64,000 bases of DNA from PWND01 sp964614525 (GTDB taxonomy: Bacteria; Bacteroidota; Bacteroidia; Bacteroidales; UBA7960), in NCBI GenBank assembly GCA_964614525.1, contig CAZTPA010000004.1, positions 1-64,000 of the forward strand, read 5' to 3'. Below are positions 32,401 through 41,206 of this stretch, in pieces. The stretch's first letter is position 1, and each line of letters opens with the position of its first letter. The position numbers were made by a program, and so were the translations under genes. The notes under the pieces were generated by a model, which was given only the letters and a program-made list of their open reading frames with translations, searched no databases and had not been told where the DNA came from.

Positions 32401-34185
32401 CAGGATTCACTCAGGTTTTTTGCAGGAAAAATGGATTTTTCTCTGGAGGATAATATTATAAAAGCAGAGGAGGTTAATGTTATAAAAGTTGCTGATGCAG
32501 GCATTTTTCCCGAAAATGGAAAGGTCTCCGTTTTGAAAAGAGCCGAAATTGAAAGATTGGATAATGCAACAATATTAGCTAATACTACTTCAAAATATCA
32601 TTTGTTTTATGATGTAACAGCTGAAATTATTGCAAGAAATAATTATCGAGCCAGTGGAAAATACGATTATGTTGATGAAGCATCTGTGGCGCAGGAAATT
32701 TATTTTGATGATATTGGTGTAAAACCCGGTGTTCATACAACTTATGCAAAAGGAAAGGTTTTCGATGATCAAGGCTTTACTTTGAGTCCACACTTTGAAT
32801 ATAAAGGGGATGTTGAACTATTAGCAGAAAATGAATTTATGAACTTTGATGGTTCAACAAAAATTATTGTTGATTGTAAACCAATGCAAACCAATTGGTT
32901 TAGGTTTGCCGAAACAATTAATCCCGATAGTATTTATATCCCATTATCAGAAAATCTTAAAAGTGATGAAGGAATTGATTTAACTGCTGCATTAGTATTA
33001 GCCGGTGATTCTTTTTATGTTTATACTGCTTTTTTCGATCGTACAAGACATTATCTTGATAAAGAAATAATTTCTGCTTCAGGATATTTAACATGGAATC
33101 ATTTTACAAGAGAATACCAGATAAGTACCAGGGAACGTCTGGATGACAGAAATCTGCCTGATAATTTTATTCGATTAAATCCTAATACATGTATAATAGA
33201 GGGTGAAGGTGTTGTTGATATTGGCAGCGATTTTGGCCAATTAAAAACAAAGTCGTATGGTACTGTAAGTCATAATATTAAAGAAAATAAAACTGAATAT
33301 GATATTGTTCTTGGATTAGATTTTTTCTTTGTTGATGATGGCTTGGAACAAATATCAAGTTCAGTTTCAAAAAACAAACAGTTAAAAGATATTAATCTGA
33401 ATCGTCAAAAATATCTTAAATCATTGCAATTGGATTTGGCGGAAGAGGAGTATAATTTGATTAAAGAAGATATATTGGTAAATAATGCAGTTGAGGAAAT
33501 TCCCGAGCAAATACAACACACAATGTTTTTTACTGATATTAAGCTTTTTTGGCATCATAGGACAAGCAGCCTGGTTTCTAAAGGTGATATAGGCATTGGC
33601 GGCATTGAAAATTCAGTTCTGCATAAATATGTAAACGGATATATGCAAATTCGTAAGCAAAGAGGTGGAGATGTGCTGACATTTTTGCTTGAGCCTGTAA
33701 CCGGAGATTCAGATTCTGTTGAGTTTCAGGATGATGAAGAAAGTGCAAATGAAGAAAGTGCAAATGAAGAAAATGCTTCCGAAGAAACTGAAGAATTAGC
33801 TGATACTGATGTAGAAAATGATAATGAAGAAGCAAGTGAGGAGACTACGGAAGAATCTAATGAGGAAGAATCGGAAGAATCTGCTGAAGCAGATATTGAG
33901 GACGAAACTGAGGAGTCAACTGAAGAGGTTGCAGAAGAGCAAAACCAAAGATTCAATAATCCGCTGGGTACAATGCTCGGCCCCGAATGGTACTATTTTT
34001 CATATACTAATAGTATAATGCAGGTTATCGCAGCAAATGATGATTTCAATAAGACAATACGAGAGTTAAAGCCAAAACGCCGTAGAATGGATGTTCCTAG
34101 TGGTGAAACACCTTTTGCATTTATTCTGTCTTCGGATAGAAGGCCCTTTGATTTTGCAAGGGTAATGAAGCAAATAACAGATTAG
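29428..34185 (+). CDS. Very large exported protein, function unknown
   Basis: 1585 residues with a signal peptide (MTKKILTILLFLFCFSFAG then YSED). Most of the chain alternates short strands with repeated phrasing such as GKLEYLNSTIEANKM, GSGRMDLFGSEISADEL and SGKYDYVDEASVAQEIYFDD. This resembles the stacked beta turns of LptA/AsmA-like periplasmic proteins, though I see no diagnostic motif. Residues about 1430-1505 are a low-complexity acidic stretch, partly from tandem 15-base repeats. The final 80 residues are conserved-looking (FNNPLGTMLGPEWYYFS). It follows prmA. A role in envelope biogenesis or lipid transport is speculation. Confidence 0.72.
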   Translation: MTKKILTILLFLFCFSFAGYSEDIFILEDDEFLVELKALFSNLERQERAEKEALVDSFAAVWRDGNLMDVQKQNIVETLNKMSTLRLRASNDYPLYLKAVIAVFRTRNSTQNFEVWHESFTNLMTLRNQRRFISHLEYSLNLFNNNVVYENPTILWKYDNRDYLLKYEADTFKVEFKDGNLILYAQKDSTIIYNTDGVVLPFDEVWQGKGGRVTWERVEMNPDEVYANLSNYKVNLKTPRYDADSVDFYYKKFFEEPLFGKLSERIVAEVKPENARYPSFQSYQVEHEIKGIFPDIDFVGGFTVSGQRILGSGTDEGNAYLHFYKNDSLFISVNSSIFSIRDDRITSDRSSVSIYYSKDSIFHPVVQMRYLESKGEFYLLRDEDGASRGPFINSYHNIDMYCETLYWYKDSDEITFQSIKGFSGQGSAIFESHDFFSDMLYMKMQGIASINPIFLLRNYARDNETKTFNITDYAKYIKSDPQSTRALLLQMSYNGFIAFDHVNDAVTITDKVYHYIGAVTGKEDYDVMRIESEAMVNGRINLLNFDLHIEGISRIPLSSSKNVVLHPFGNRIIMQKNRDIYFNGRIESGLFDFFGKEFFFDYENFKIDLVNTDSLSFRVKSFEPDSRGVHTYERVRTVLEGINGELLIDNPKNKSGRLPIPRYPIFNSNNESYVYYDREYVQSGSYRRADVYFRLIPFSVDSLDNATTDNIAFDGVFISTGIFPEFTDYLTVQEDYSLGFNTHTPEEGYPVFDGKAHYTGPIDMSYEGLMANGKLEYLNSTIEANKMIMYLDSARAEVKTFSLAEQSDPVEYPEVTARDVDMLFLPFDDQLTISETKEPIELFAGLTTLYGSVSVTPTGLTGSGRMDLFGSEISADELAFTSKTFDSPDADFKLYTADGERVAFNAFNYSGHFDLNVFSGTLDGTDDKAKISFPENRFDGYGFNFDWDMEAKNLKLTNVAAPDPEEVAELTYAEIIDMDFSGYEMVSTHIAQDSLRFFAGKMDFSLEDNIIKAEEVNVIKVADAGIFPENGKVSVLKRAEIERLDNATILANTTSKYHLFYDVTAEIIARNNYRASGKYDYVDEASVAQEIYFDDIGVKPGVHTTYAKGKVFDDQGFTLSPHFEYKGDVELLAENEFMNFDGSTKIIVDCKPMQTNWFRFAETINPDSIYIPLSENLKSDEGIDLTAALVLAGDSFYVYTAFFDRTRHYLDKEIISASGYLTWNHFTREYQISTRERLDDRNLPDNFIRLNPNTCIIEGEGVVDIGSDFGQLKTKSYGTVSHNIKENKTEYDIVLGLDFFFVDDGLEQISSSVSKNKQLKDINLNRQKYLKSLQLDLAEEEYNLIKEDILVNNAVEEIPEQIQHTMFFTDIKLFWHHRTSSLVSKGDIGIGGIENSVLHKYVNGYMQIRKQRGGDVLTFLLEPVTGDSDSVEFQDDEESANEESANEENASEETEELADTDVENDNEEASEETTEESNEEESEESAEADIEDETEESTEEVAEEQNQRFNNPLGTMLGPEWYYFSYTNSIMQVIAANDDFNKTIRELKPKRRRMDVPSGETPFAFILSSDRRPFDFARVMKQITD
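33736..33780 (+). repeat. Tandem 15-base repeat coding EESAN
   Basis: GAAGAAAGTGCAAAT occurs twice head to tail (33736-33750 and 33751-33765), followed by a degenerate third unit (33766-33780). It encodes EESAN, EESAN and EENAS at the start of the acidic region of the large exported protein. The repeat keeps the frame, so copy-number change would only alter linker length. Confidence 0.9.
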
Positions 34186-34265
34186 TTTTGTTTATTTAGA
34201 CATGCTAATAATGTTATCTTTGTGCCTTATTTGTAAAAAATCAGATTTGTGATTAAACTTGTTGT

Positions 34266-34910
34266 ATGATGAATTATTGGGTTTTTTTAATATCTTCTTT
34301 GGTTGTTGGTTATTTGTTAGGATCAATTCCAACGGCTGTTTGGTTAGGAAAAGCGTTTTATAAAATAGATGTTAGAGATCATGGCAGTAAAAATGCCGGA
34401 GCAACAAATGCAATTAGAGTTCTTGGAACTAAAATTGGCATTGTAGTTTTGATTATTGACGCTCTGAAAGGTATTGCAGCAGTTAATCTGGTTTTATTAT
34501 TTCCTGATATTTTTCCCGGAGAAAATACGAAAGTTTTATTTCAGTTGTTACTTGGCGTGATGGCATTGACCGGTCACATATTCCCGATTTTTGCCGGTTT
34601 TCGTGGTGGTAAAGGCATCGCAACTCTTGCCGGAATTATTATTGCCCTTTTTCCGGGTACTGTACTAATTTGTACAGGAATATTTTTTGTAATTTTTGTT
34701 TTTACAAGAATAGTTTCTCTGGGCTCTATTTTAGCATCAATAGCATTTCCTGTAGTTGTAATATTTTTTGATCAGGAAGCAGTGCTTGCTGAAATGATAT
34801 TTTCAGTATTAGTAGCAGCTTTCGTTCCGTTAACACATAGAAAAAATATTTACAGGCTTCTTAAAGGAGAAGAGAATAAATTGCACTTCAATAAAAAAAA
34901 GAAAAAATAA
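34266..34910 (+). CDS. plsY: Acyl-phosphate:glycerol-3-phosphate acyltransferase
   Basis: 214 residues with about five membrane helices and the three PlsY loop motifs: GSIPTAVWLGK, DHGSKNAGATNAIRVLG and GFRGGKGIATLAG. The enzyme uses acyl-phosphate to make lysophosphatidic acid, the first step of phospholipid synthesis, at the inner membrane. A basic C-terminal tail (KKKKK) is present. The gene is 80 bases after the large exported protein. Confidence 0.95.
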   Translation: MMNYWVFLISSLVVGYLLGSIPTAVWLGKAFYKIDVRDHGSKNAGATNAIRVLGTKIGIVVLIIDALKGIAAVNLVLLFPDIFPGENTKVLFQLLLGVMALTGHIFPIFAGFRGGKGIATLAGIIIALFPGTVLICTGIFFVIFVFTRIVSLGSILASIAFPVVVIFFDQEAVLAEMIFSVLVAAFVPLTHRKNIYRLLKGEENKLHFNKKKKK

Positions 34911-34972
34911 TCAGGTCAAGCTTTTATTATTATTTATTGTTCTGTTTTATTAGATTTGAGTTTAAATTTTTT

Positions 34973-34980
34973 TACTTTTG
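34973..34980 (+). promoter_or_regulatory. Possible -7 element before nfeD
   Basis: TACTTTTG matches TAnnTTTG and lies 49 bases before the nfeD start. A TTTG at 34955-34958 could be the -33 box, but the 14-base spacing is shorter than usual. Tentative. Confidence 0.35.
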
Positions 34981-35029
34981 TTTTTAATATAAAATATTTT
35001 AAAATCAGTATTTTCTAATCTAAAAAGCA

Positions 35030-35494
35030 ATGTGGCTGATAATTTTGAGCCTTATAATTATAGGTCTTGTTTTTATTCTTTTGGAATTATTAGTTGTTCC
35101 CGGTACAACTGTCGTTGGTTTTATTGGTTTTGCAATGGTTGCCGGAGGTGTTTATTTATCATATAATGAATATGGCAGCTATTATGGAACAATTACATTA
35201 ATATCTACACTCTTTTTTTCAATTGCATTGATTGGCCTTTCAATAAGGTCGGGGACATGGAAAAGGATAATACTTAATACTGCAGTTGATGGGCGAACTT
35301 ATAAAGTTGAAAGTGATACTATTAAAGCAGGGGATGAGGGAATAACTATTACTCGCTTAAACCCAATGGGAAAAGCTTTAATTAATGAAGAGTACTATGA
35401 AGTTGCATCAAAAGACAACTTAATAGATGAAAATGAAGAAATTATTGTTACTAAAGTTGATGGAAATAAAATTATTGTCAAACAAAAAACATAA
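35030..35494 (+). CDS. NfeD-like membrane protein
   Basis: 154 residues: three hydrophobic helices (about 2-25, 28-45 and 53-72, including LLVVPGTTVVGFIGFAMVAGG) and a C-terminal soluble OB-type domain (about 85-152: GDEGITITRLNPMGKALIN, then EEIIVTKVDGNKIIVK). This is the short NfeD type encoded directly next to flotillins. It is followed by floA after 6 bases. It likely helps organise membrane microdomains together with FloA. Confidence 0.88.
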   Translation: MWLIILSLIIIGLVFILLELLVVPGTTVVGFIGFAMVAGGVYLSYNEYGSYYGTITLISTLFFSIALIGLSIRSGTWKRIILNTAVDGRTYKVESDTIKAGDEGITITRLNPMGKALINEEYYEVASKDNLIDENEEIIVTKVDGNKIIVKQKT

Positions 35495-35500
35495 TATCAT

Positions 35501-36505
35501 ATGGAAACAAATATTGCAATTATTATTGCTATAGCAGTAGTTAGTATACTGGGTCTTTGGATTTTATTTTACTTTATTCCACTAGGCCTATGGTTTTCCG
35601 CTTTATTGTCGGGTGTAAGAATTAGTTTGTTGCAACTAGTATTAATGCGTTGGAGAAAAATCCCTCCGGCTGTGATTGTAAATAATCTTATTTCTGCAAC
35701 AAAAGCCGGCTTAAAGCTTGCAAGGAATGACCTCGAAGCTCATTACCTGGCAGGAGGAAGAGTAAAAGCTGTTGTGAATGCTCTTATTAGTGCTGATAAG
35801 GCCAATATACCATTGGATTTCAAAACAGCTACCGCAATTGATTTGGCAGGTAGAGATGTTTTGGAAGCCGTGCAAATGTCTGTTAAACCAAAGGTAATTA
35901 ATACACCTCCGGTTGCAGCAGTGGCAAAAGACGGTATTCAGCTTATCACAAAAGCTAGAGTTACATTACGCGCAAATATTAAGCAACTTGTTGGTGGTGC
36001 CGGCGAAGAAACAATCTTGGCTCGTGTTGGTGAAGGTATTGTTACTTCTATTGGGTCTGCCGGTAATCATAAACAAGTACTGGAAAATCCTGATAGCATT
36101 TCTAAAGTTGTTTTGTCCAAAGGACTTGATTCAGGGACTGCTTATGAGATTCTTTCAATAGATATTGCAGATATTGATGTTGGTAAGAATATTGGTGCAA
36201 TGCTGCAAATTGATCAGGCAAATGCCGACAAAAATATAGCACAGGCTAAGGCAGAGGAAAGAAGAGCTATGGCTGTTGCTCATGAACAAGAGATGAAAGC
36301 CAAAGCACAGGAAGCCAGGGCGCACGTTATTCAGGCTGAAGCTGAAATTCCAAAAGCAATTTCCCAGGCATTCCGTGAAGGTAATCTTGGAGTATTGGAT
36401 TTTTATAGAATGGAGAATATTAAAGCAGATACAGATATGCGAGATAATATATCTAAATCTTCTACACAAACGAAAAAGGATAAGGGTAAAGAAAAGGACA
36501 AATAG
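35501..36505 (+). CDS. floA: Flotillin-like protein FloA
   Basis: 334 residues. An N-terminal hydrophobic hairpin (about 5-30) is followed by the FloA-specific blocks RISLLQLVLMRWRKIPP, HYLAGGRV, FKTATAIDLAGRDVLEAV and the SPFH-like KDGIQLITKARVTLRANI. An Ala/Glu-rich helix (about 240-300; AKAEERRAMAVAHEQEMKAK) comes next, then a charged tail. It matches the UPF0365/FloA family of bacterial flotillins that form functional membrane microdomains. Together with nfeD it forms a two-gene unit ended by a strong hairpin at 36541-36570. Confidence 0.95.
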   Translation: METNIAIIIAIAVVSILGLWILFYFIPLGLWFSALLSGVRISLLQLVLMRWRKIPPAVIVNNLISATKAGLKLARNDLEAHYLAGGRVKAVVNALISADKANIPLDFKTATAIDLAGRDVLEAVQMSVKPKVINTPPVAAVAKDGIQLITKARVTLRANIKQLVGGAGEETILARVGEGIVTSIGSAGNHKQVLENPDSISKVVLSKGLDSGTAYEILSIDIADIDVGKNIGAMLQIDQANADKNIAQAKAEERRAMAVAHEQEMKAKAQEARAHVIQAEAEIPKAISQAFREGNLGVLDFYRMENIKADTDMRDNISKSSTQTKKDKGKEKDK

Positions 36506-36540
36506 AATTGTTCGTTAGTTTTTTATACTTTATAAAAAAA

Positions 36541-36570
36541 AAAGAGGCTGCAAATTTTGCAGCCTCTTTT
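36541..36570. terminator. Bidirectional intrinsic terminator
   Basis: GAGGCTGCAA (36544-36553), a 3-base loop and TTGCAGCCTC (36557-36566) form a perfect stem, with an A-run before it and a T-run after it. It lies between the convergent floA and universal stress genes and can stop transcription in both directions. Confidence 0.9.
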
Positions 36571-36591
36571 TGTATACTCAATGGAGGTTTC

Positions 36592-37464
36592 CTAAACTCC
36601 GGGTATTGCTAGTAATGGAATTTCTGTGTGGAAATTTTTATTCTTAATTTGAGAACTTTGATAAATTTTATGAAAAATACTTTGCTTTCTGGTAATTAAA
36701 GACAATAGATTAATGTTATTTTCAGATATGCAATCATCAACACTCTGAGCCATTTTTTCCTCATTCTTATCCTCAATTATTTTTATATCCCATTTAATAT
36801 CTTTAAAAACTTCTTCAGCTTCTTTTAAAACACTATTGGTGAAAATAGATTTCTTGTCAACTTTTTCTTTTGTATTGCACCAAAAGATAAAAACCTTTGC
36901 ATCAAAAAATCCGGCAAGCTTTGTAACAACTTCAATGCATCTTAAGATTTCAGTGTCAACAATTTTGTCAATTGCAATTGCTATTTTTTTAATTTGAGCA
37001 AATTTAGTATGCTCATTAATAGCCATTACAGGGATAATACCGGAGTTAATTACATCAAAGGTGATTGGTGCCAAAGCTCCATCAGGCCTTTTTGTTTTTC
37101 CTTTTGTTCCCATTACTATTAAATCAATATTTTTTCTCTCTGCATATTGATTAACACTCTCACTAACAAAGCCCGTTGTTTGAGCTAAAGTACATTTAGG
37201 AGTTGTGTTACCTTTTAAAATAGTTTCTTTAAATGTATTTAAATGGAGTTCATTCTCTTTCTCTATTTTTTGGACGTGTTCGTGGTGTTGCTTGTCAGAA
37301 GGAGTGCTCCCGGAATATTGTGGTGGGTATAAAGCAGAAGCCGATAAATTATATGTATGCAATAAATATATCTTGGATTGAATAGTCTTTGCCAGTTCTA
37401 CAGCATAAAAACCTGCATTCTTAGCATGATCCGAAAAATCTGTTGGAACAAGAATTTTTTTCAT
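36592..37464 (-). CDS. Universal stress protein, tandem Usp domains
   Basis: 290 residues holding two Usp domains. The first (about 1-145) begins KKILVPTDFSDHAKNA and carries the nucleotide-loop motif VMGTKGKTKRP near its end. The second (about 150-285) starts IKKIAIAIDKIVDTE and is more diverged, lacking a clear GxxG loop. Double-domain Usp proteins of this length are common in Bacteroidota. Such proteins are usually induced by stress. A good promoter lies far upstream (37625-37655), leaving a leader of about 150 bases. Confidence 0.88.
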   Translation of the reverse strand: MKKILVPTDFSDHAKNAGFYAVELAKTIQSKIYLLHTYNLSASALYPPQYSGSTPSDKQHHEHVQKIEKENELHLNTFKETILKGNTTPKCTLAQTTGFVSESVNQYAERKNIDLIVMGTKGKTKRPDGALAPITFDVINSGIIPVMAINEHTKFAQIKKIAIAIDKIVDTEILRCIEVVTKLAGFFDAKVFIFWCNTKEKVDKKSIFTNSVLKEAEEVFKDIKWDIKIIEDKNEEKMAQSVDDCISENNINLLSLITRKQSIFHKIYQSSQIKNKNFHTEIPLLAIPGV

Positions 37465-37624
37465 GTTTAATAAATTTGATTTTAAAAAGGTTTATATATT
37501 TTTTATTTATCCCGTGATAAAATGTATATTTATTATTGCATTTCAGGATAATTAATAGAATCACACAAATGCCTTAAATAAACATACTAATATGATGCTT
37601 TTGCTAATTAACAACAAAGCTTAC

Positions 37625-37655
37625 CAAAGATAAGCATTTGTTTTCTCTTTTCAAA
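37625..37655 (-). promoter_or_regulatory. Bacteroidota-type promoter for the universal stress gene
   Basis: Read on the minus strand: TTTG (37652-37655), 19 bases, TATCTTTG (37625-37632), an exact match to the -33/-7 consensus. Expected start of transcription is near 37618, about 155 bases before the ATG. Confidence 0.6.
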
Positions 37656-37787
37656 GACAATTTTTGCTCCTTATCTATATTACTTACAGTTATTATTGAA
37701 AATCAACATTTATTGGATTAATTTTTATTTTCCTGATATTATTATAATTTCAGTTTCATATTTAATAAATACTTGCTGCATTCGTTT

Positions 37788-37795
37788 TATCTTTG
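37788..37795 (+). promoter_or_regulatory. Possible -7 element for the VWA-like gene
   Basis: TATCTTTG matches TAnnTTTG 34 bases before the TTG start at 37830. No clear -33 TTTG is found at 17-20 bases upstream, so the call rests on the -7 box and its position. Confidence 0.4.
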
Positions 37796-37829
37796 TGAAA
37801 TATTTATTGACAATTAAATAGTTTTAGTT

Positions 37830-39914
37830 TTGCCTTCTATATTTTTTAGCTATCCCATTTGGTTTCTTATACTGTGTGTTATCTTGGCTGCAGTGATAAG
37901 TGGAATATTATACCGAAAAAATAATTCAGATGATTTATCATCGCTGCAAACAAAACTTCTGGCAACTTTTCGGTTTTTAGTGGTTTTTATTATTAGCATA
38001 TTAATTTTAGCCCCTGTTCTGGAATTATATACAAAATCAGTGGAGGATCCCATTATTGTTTTTGTAGACGACAATTCTGAATCAATTGAATTAGCATATA
38101 AGGATAATGATTATTTAAAAAATTATGATAACCGAAGAGATGAACTTCTCGATCTTTTAAGACAAGATTATCAGGTTCAGGAGTATGTTTTCGGGGAATC
38201 ATTCAGAAGAAAAGATACTGTTGAAACTTCTGACAAGCTCACTGATATGTCTGTGATATTTCAGGGAATTAATGATTTTTATAGTAATCGAAATGTTGGA
38301 GCTGTTATTCTTGCATCAGACGGAATATATAATCAAGGAGTTAATCCAGTATATTTTGCAAGGGAAATGCAGTTTCCTGTTTATACAGTTGCTTTGGGTG
38401 ATACTTTAATAAAGCGAGATTTAAGTATTAGCAAAGTTTCTCATAATGATATAAGCTATCTGGGAAATTTATTTCCTGTCGAAATTGTTGTTGAGGCAAG
38501 AAAGAGTGATGGTAGCTCAAGTAAACTTTCAATTAGTAAGAACGGTGAAAATGTTTTCAGTAAAATAATTACTTTTTCTTCAGACCACGACTTTGAGAAT
38601 GTACTTGTTGAACTAGAGGCGCAGAAAACAGGAATTCAGAAATATGAAATAAGTATTGCCCCCCTGGATAATGAAAGCAATCTTGATAATAATAAAAAGG
38701 AGTTTTTCATTGATGTAATTGACAGCAGACAGAAGATTTTAATTCTTGCTGATTCTCCCCACCCTGATATTGGTGCAATTAAACAGACAATAGAGGATAA
38801 TGAGAATTATGAAATTTCACATCAACAAATATCTGAATTTGAGGAAAGTACAGAGGCATATAATCTTATTATTTTCCATCAGTTGCCGTCTAAAAGAATA
38901 TCTGCGCATCCTGTAATATCTGAAGTTATTAATAGCAATATTCCTGTTTTGTTTATTGTTGGTGCCAATACTAATTTGATAGCTTTAAGCAATTTAAATG
39001 CAGGCATGGCCATTCAGCAGCGCTCCGGCGAATATAATAATGCCCAGGCAGCTTTGAATCAGTCTTTTTCTTTGTTTTCGATTAGTAGTGAAGTTGAGAA
39101 ATTAAGTCCTTTAATGCCTCCTTTATATTCTCCATTTGCTGTTTATAAAACTACTCCCGCCACTAATACTTTTATTTTTCAAAAGATAGGAAATGTAAAA
39201 ACAGATGATCCTTTAATTGCTTTTTCCGATATTTCCGGCAAGAAATATGGTTTTATCTGCGGTGAAGGGCTGTGGAGATGGAGATTAAATAACTTTCTCA
39301 GAGAAAAGAATCACAATTATTTTAATGAAATAATTCTTAAAATTGTGCAGTATTTATCTGTGAAAGAGGATAAAAGCTTATTTAGGATATCTACTCAAAA
39401 CCTTGTGTATGAAAATGAAGCTGTTACTTTTGAAGCAGAATTATATAATGCCAGTTATGAATTGATTAATGAACCGGAAGTTAGCTTGACTATTACAGAT
39501 GAGAGCGGTAATACTTTTGATTATGAATTTAGTCGTACATCAAATGCATATATTTTGGATGCAGGAACTTTTAGTCCCGGAAATTATTCATATAAAGCAA
39601 AAACATTGGTAGGCAATGAAACATTTGAAGCAAAAGGGGAGATAAGTGTAGCTGAGCTTAACCTGGAAGCTATTAATACAGTTGCTAATCATAGTATTAT
39701 GTACAGAATTGCTAACGAATCTGATGCAGAAATGGTTTATCCTGATAATATGAATGAGCTTGCAGAAAGTATTAAAAACAGGGATGATATTAGAGGGTTG
39801 ATATATATGCATACTGATTATTCAGAGCTTATTAACTGGAAAAGCTTGTTTTTTGTAATATTAATATTGCTTGCTGTAGAGTGGTTTATTAGAAAAAGAA
39901 GTGGAAACTATTGA
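37830..39914 (+). CDS. VWA-like membrane protein, Bacteroidota type
   Basis: 694 residues from a TTG start. It is chosen because translation begins MPSIFFSYPIWFLILCVILA, the usual membrane N-terminus of this family. Two N-terminal helices (about 8-27 and 45-65) and one near the C-terminus (about 670-690) flank a large periplasmic or cytoplasmic part. The part begins like a von Willebrand A domain (DPIIVFVDDNSESIELA; GAVILASDGIYNQG) and continues with beta domains. The canonical DxSxS metal site is altered to DDNSES. BatA/BatB-type proteins are related, but the function is unknown. It leads a run with the M48 protease, rarA and an aminotransferase. Confidence 0.75.
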   Translation: MPSIFFSYPIWFLILCVILAAVISGILYRKNNSDDLSSLQTKLLATFRFLVVFIISILILAPVLELYTKSVEDPIIVFVDDNSESIELAYKDNDYLKNYDNRRDELLDLLRQDYQVQEYVFGESFRRKDTVETSDKLTDMSVIFQGINDFYSNRNVGAVILASDGIYNQGVNPVYFAREMQFPVYTVALGDTLIKRDLSISKVSHNDISYLGNLFPVEIVVEARKSDGSSSKLSISKNGENVFSKIITFSSDHDFENVLVELEAQKTGIQKYEISIAPLDNESNLDNNKKEFFIDVIDSRQKILILADSPHPDIGAIKQTIEDNENYEISHQQISEFEESTEAYNLIIFHQLPSKRISAHPVISEVINSNIPVLFIVGANTNLIALSNLNAGMAIQQRSGEYNNAQAALNQSFSLFSISSEVEKLSPLMPPLYSPFAVYKTTPATNTFIFQKIGNVKTDDPLIAFSDISGKKYGFICGEGLWRWRLNNFLREKNHNYFNEIILKIVQYLSVKEDKSLFRISTQNLVYENEAVTFEAELYNASYELINEPEVSLTITDESGNTFDYEFSRTSNAYILDAGTFSPGNYSYKAKTLVGNETFEAKGEISVAELNLEAINTVANHSIMYRIANESDAEMVYPDNMNELAESIKNRDDIRGLIYMHTDYSELINWKSLFFVILILLAVEWFIRKRSGNY

Positions 39915-39937
39915 TAATGTATTTTAAAATTTAATTT

Positions 39938-41176
39938 ATGGAATCTGTTATTTTATATATAATTATAGCTATTGTAATTTTTGATTTTGCGTTTGAAAGA
40001 TTACTTGCTTATCTCAATTACACAAAACTTAGCAATAAACTCCCCAAAGAATTACAAGGCATATATGATGAGGAGAAATATAGAAAATCTCAAGACTATT
40101 TGCGTGTTAATATGAAGTTTGGGTTGATTACAAGTACTCTGTCGTTTATAGCTATATTGCTAATGTTGTATTTTGAAGGATTTGGCTGGCTCGATAATAC
40201 AGTCAGACAATATGCAGATAATACTATTTTAATAACGATTCTGTTTTTTGGGATATTAGGCCTTGCATCAGATTTGCTTTCAACACCTTTTGATATTTAT
40301 GATACTTTCGTAATTGAAGAAAAGTTTGGTTTTAATAAAACGACCTATAAAACTTATATCCTGGATAAAATAAAAGGCTGGTTGCTTGCAATAGTTCTTG
40401 GTGGTGGGTTATTAGCAATTTTTGTTTGGTTTTACCAGGTAGCAGGTAGTTTGTTTTGGTTGTACGCATGGTTGTTTTTCTCCGGCTTTTCAATTTTTAT
40501 GACAATGTTTTACAGCACATTAATTGTTCCTATTTTCAACAAACAAAAACCTCTTGAAGAAGGAGAACTCAGGAATGCAATAGAAGATTTTGCAAAGAAA
40601 GCAAATTTTAAATTGGACAATATTTTTGTTATTGATGGCTCAAAAAGAAGCACAAAAGCAAATGCATATTTTAGTGGACTGGGCCCTAAAAAGAGAATCG
40701 TATTATTTGATACTCTTATTAAAGATCATACAACAGAAGAATTAGTTGCTGTATTGGCACATGAAATAGGCCATTATAAAAAGAATCATACTCTGAAAAG
40801 CATGGCTGTTTCATTAGTTAGCAGTGCAATAATCTTTTATCTGTTGGGTGTTTTTATTAATTATGATGTTTTATCAAAAGCACTTGGTGGACAGGAGGCT
40901 TCTTTTCATTTGGGTATTCTGGCTTTTGGTTTGTTATATTCTCCGGTTTCCATGGTATTAGGTATTGTTGGAAATATTTTGAGCAGAAAGCATGAATATC
41001 AGGCAGATGCTTTTGCTGCAGTTAATTATGATGCAAAACCTTTGCAGGAAGCACTGAAAAAGCTTAGTGTAAACAATCTCAGTAATTTAAGGCCTCATCC
41101 TCTTGTTGTTTTTGTAAATTATTCACATCCGCCGCTACTTAAAAGATTAAGCTTTCTTGATAAATTCAGAAAGTAA
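39938..41176 (+). CDS. M48 (Ste24/CAAX protease-like) metallopeptidase
   Basis: 412 residues with about seven membrane helices. The zinc motif is AHEIGHYKKNH (HEIGH) and the third ligand region is SRKHEYQADAFA; the block SKRSTKANAYFSGLGPKKRIVLFDTL is the family hallmark before the zinc site. These identify the Ste24-type intramembrane M48 family, which in bacteria takes part in membrane-protein quality control. It follows the VWA-like gene by 23 bases and precedes rarA by 30 bases. Confidence 0.92.
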   Translation: MESVILYIIIAIVIFDFAFERLLAYLNYTKLSNKLPKELQGIYDEEKYRKSQDYLRVNMKFGLITSTLSFIAILLMLYFEGFGWLDNTVRQYADNTILITILFFGILGLASDLLSTPFDIYDTFVIEEKFGFNKTTYKTYILDKIKGWLLAIVLGGGLLAIFVWFYQVAGSLFWLYAWLFFSGFSIFMTMFYSTLIVPIFNKQKPLEEGELRNAIEDFAKKANFKLDNIFVIDGSKRSTKANAYFSGLGPKKRIVLFDTLIKDHTTEELVAVLAHEIGHYKKNHTLKSMAVSLVSSAIIFYLLGVFINYDVLSKALGGQEASFHLGILAFGLLYSPVSMVLGIVGNILSRKHEYQADAFAAVNYDAKPLQEALKKLSVNNLSNLRPHPLVVFVNYSHPPLLKRLSFLDKFRK

Positions 41177-41206
41177 GTATAGTTTTTTGTAAAAAATATT
41201 TTATTA

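Larger units (their letters stand above)
37465..37829. other. Divergent intergenic region
   Basis: 365 AT-rich bases between the divergent universal stress and VWA-like genes. It contains one good minus-strand promoter and one weaker plus-strand -7 element, described separately. I find no tRNA, no repeat and no reading frame with coding character. The stretch 37465-37620 is probably the leader of the stress-protein mRNA and shows no strong hairpin. Confidence 0.6.

Noticed and set aside
33726..33956. Minus-strand Ser-rich frame
   Set aside because: Antisense shadow of the acidic GAA/GAT repeats in the large exported protein.
37465..37829. tRNA or small RNA gene in the longest intergenic region
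   Set aside because: No cloverleaf, no conserved T-loop sequence and no strong hairpin; only promoter-like elements were found.
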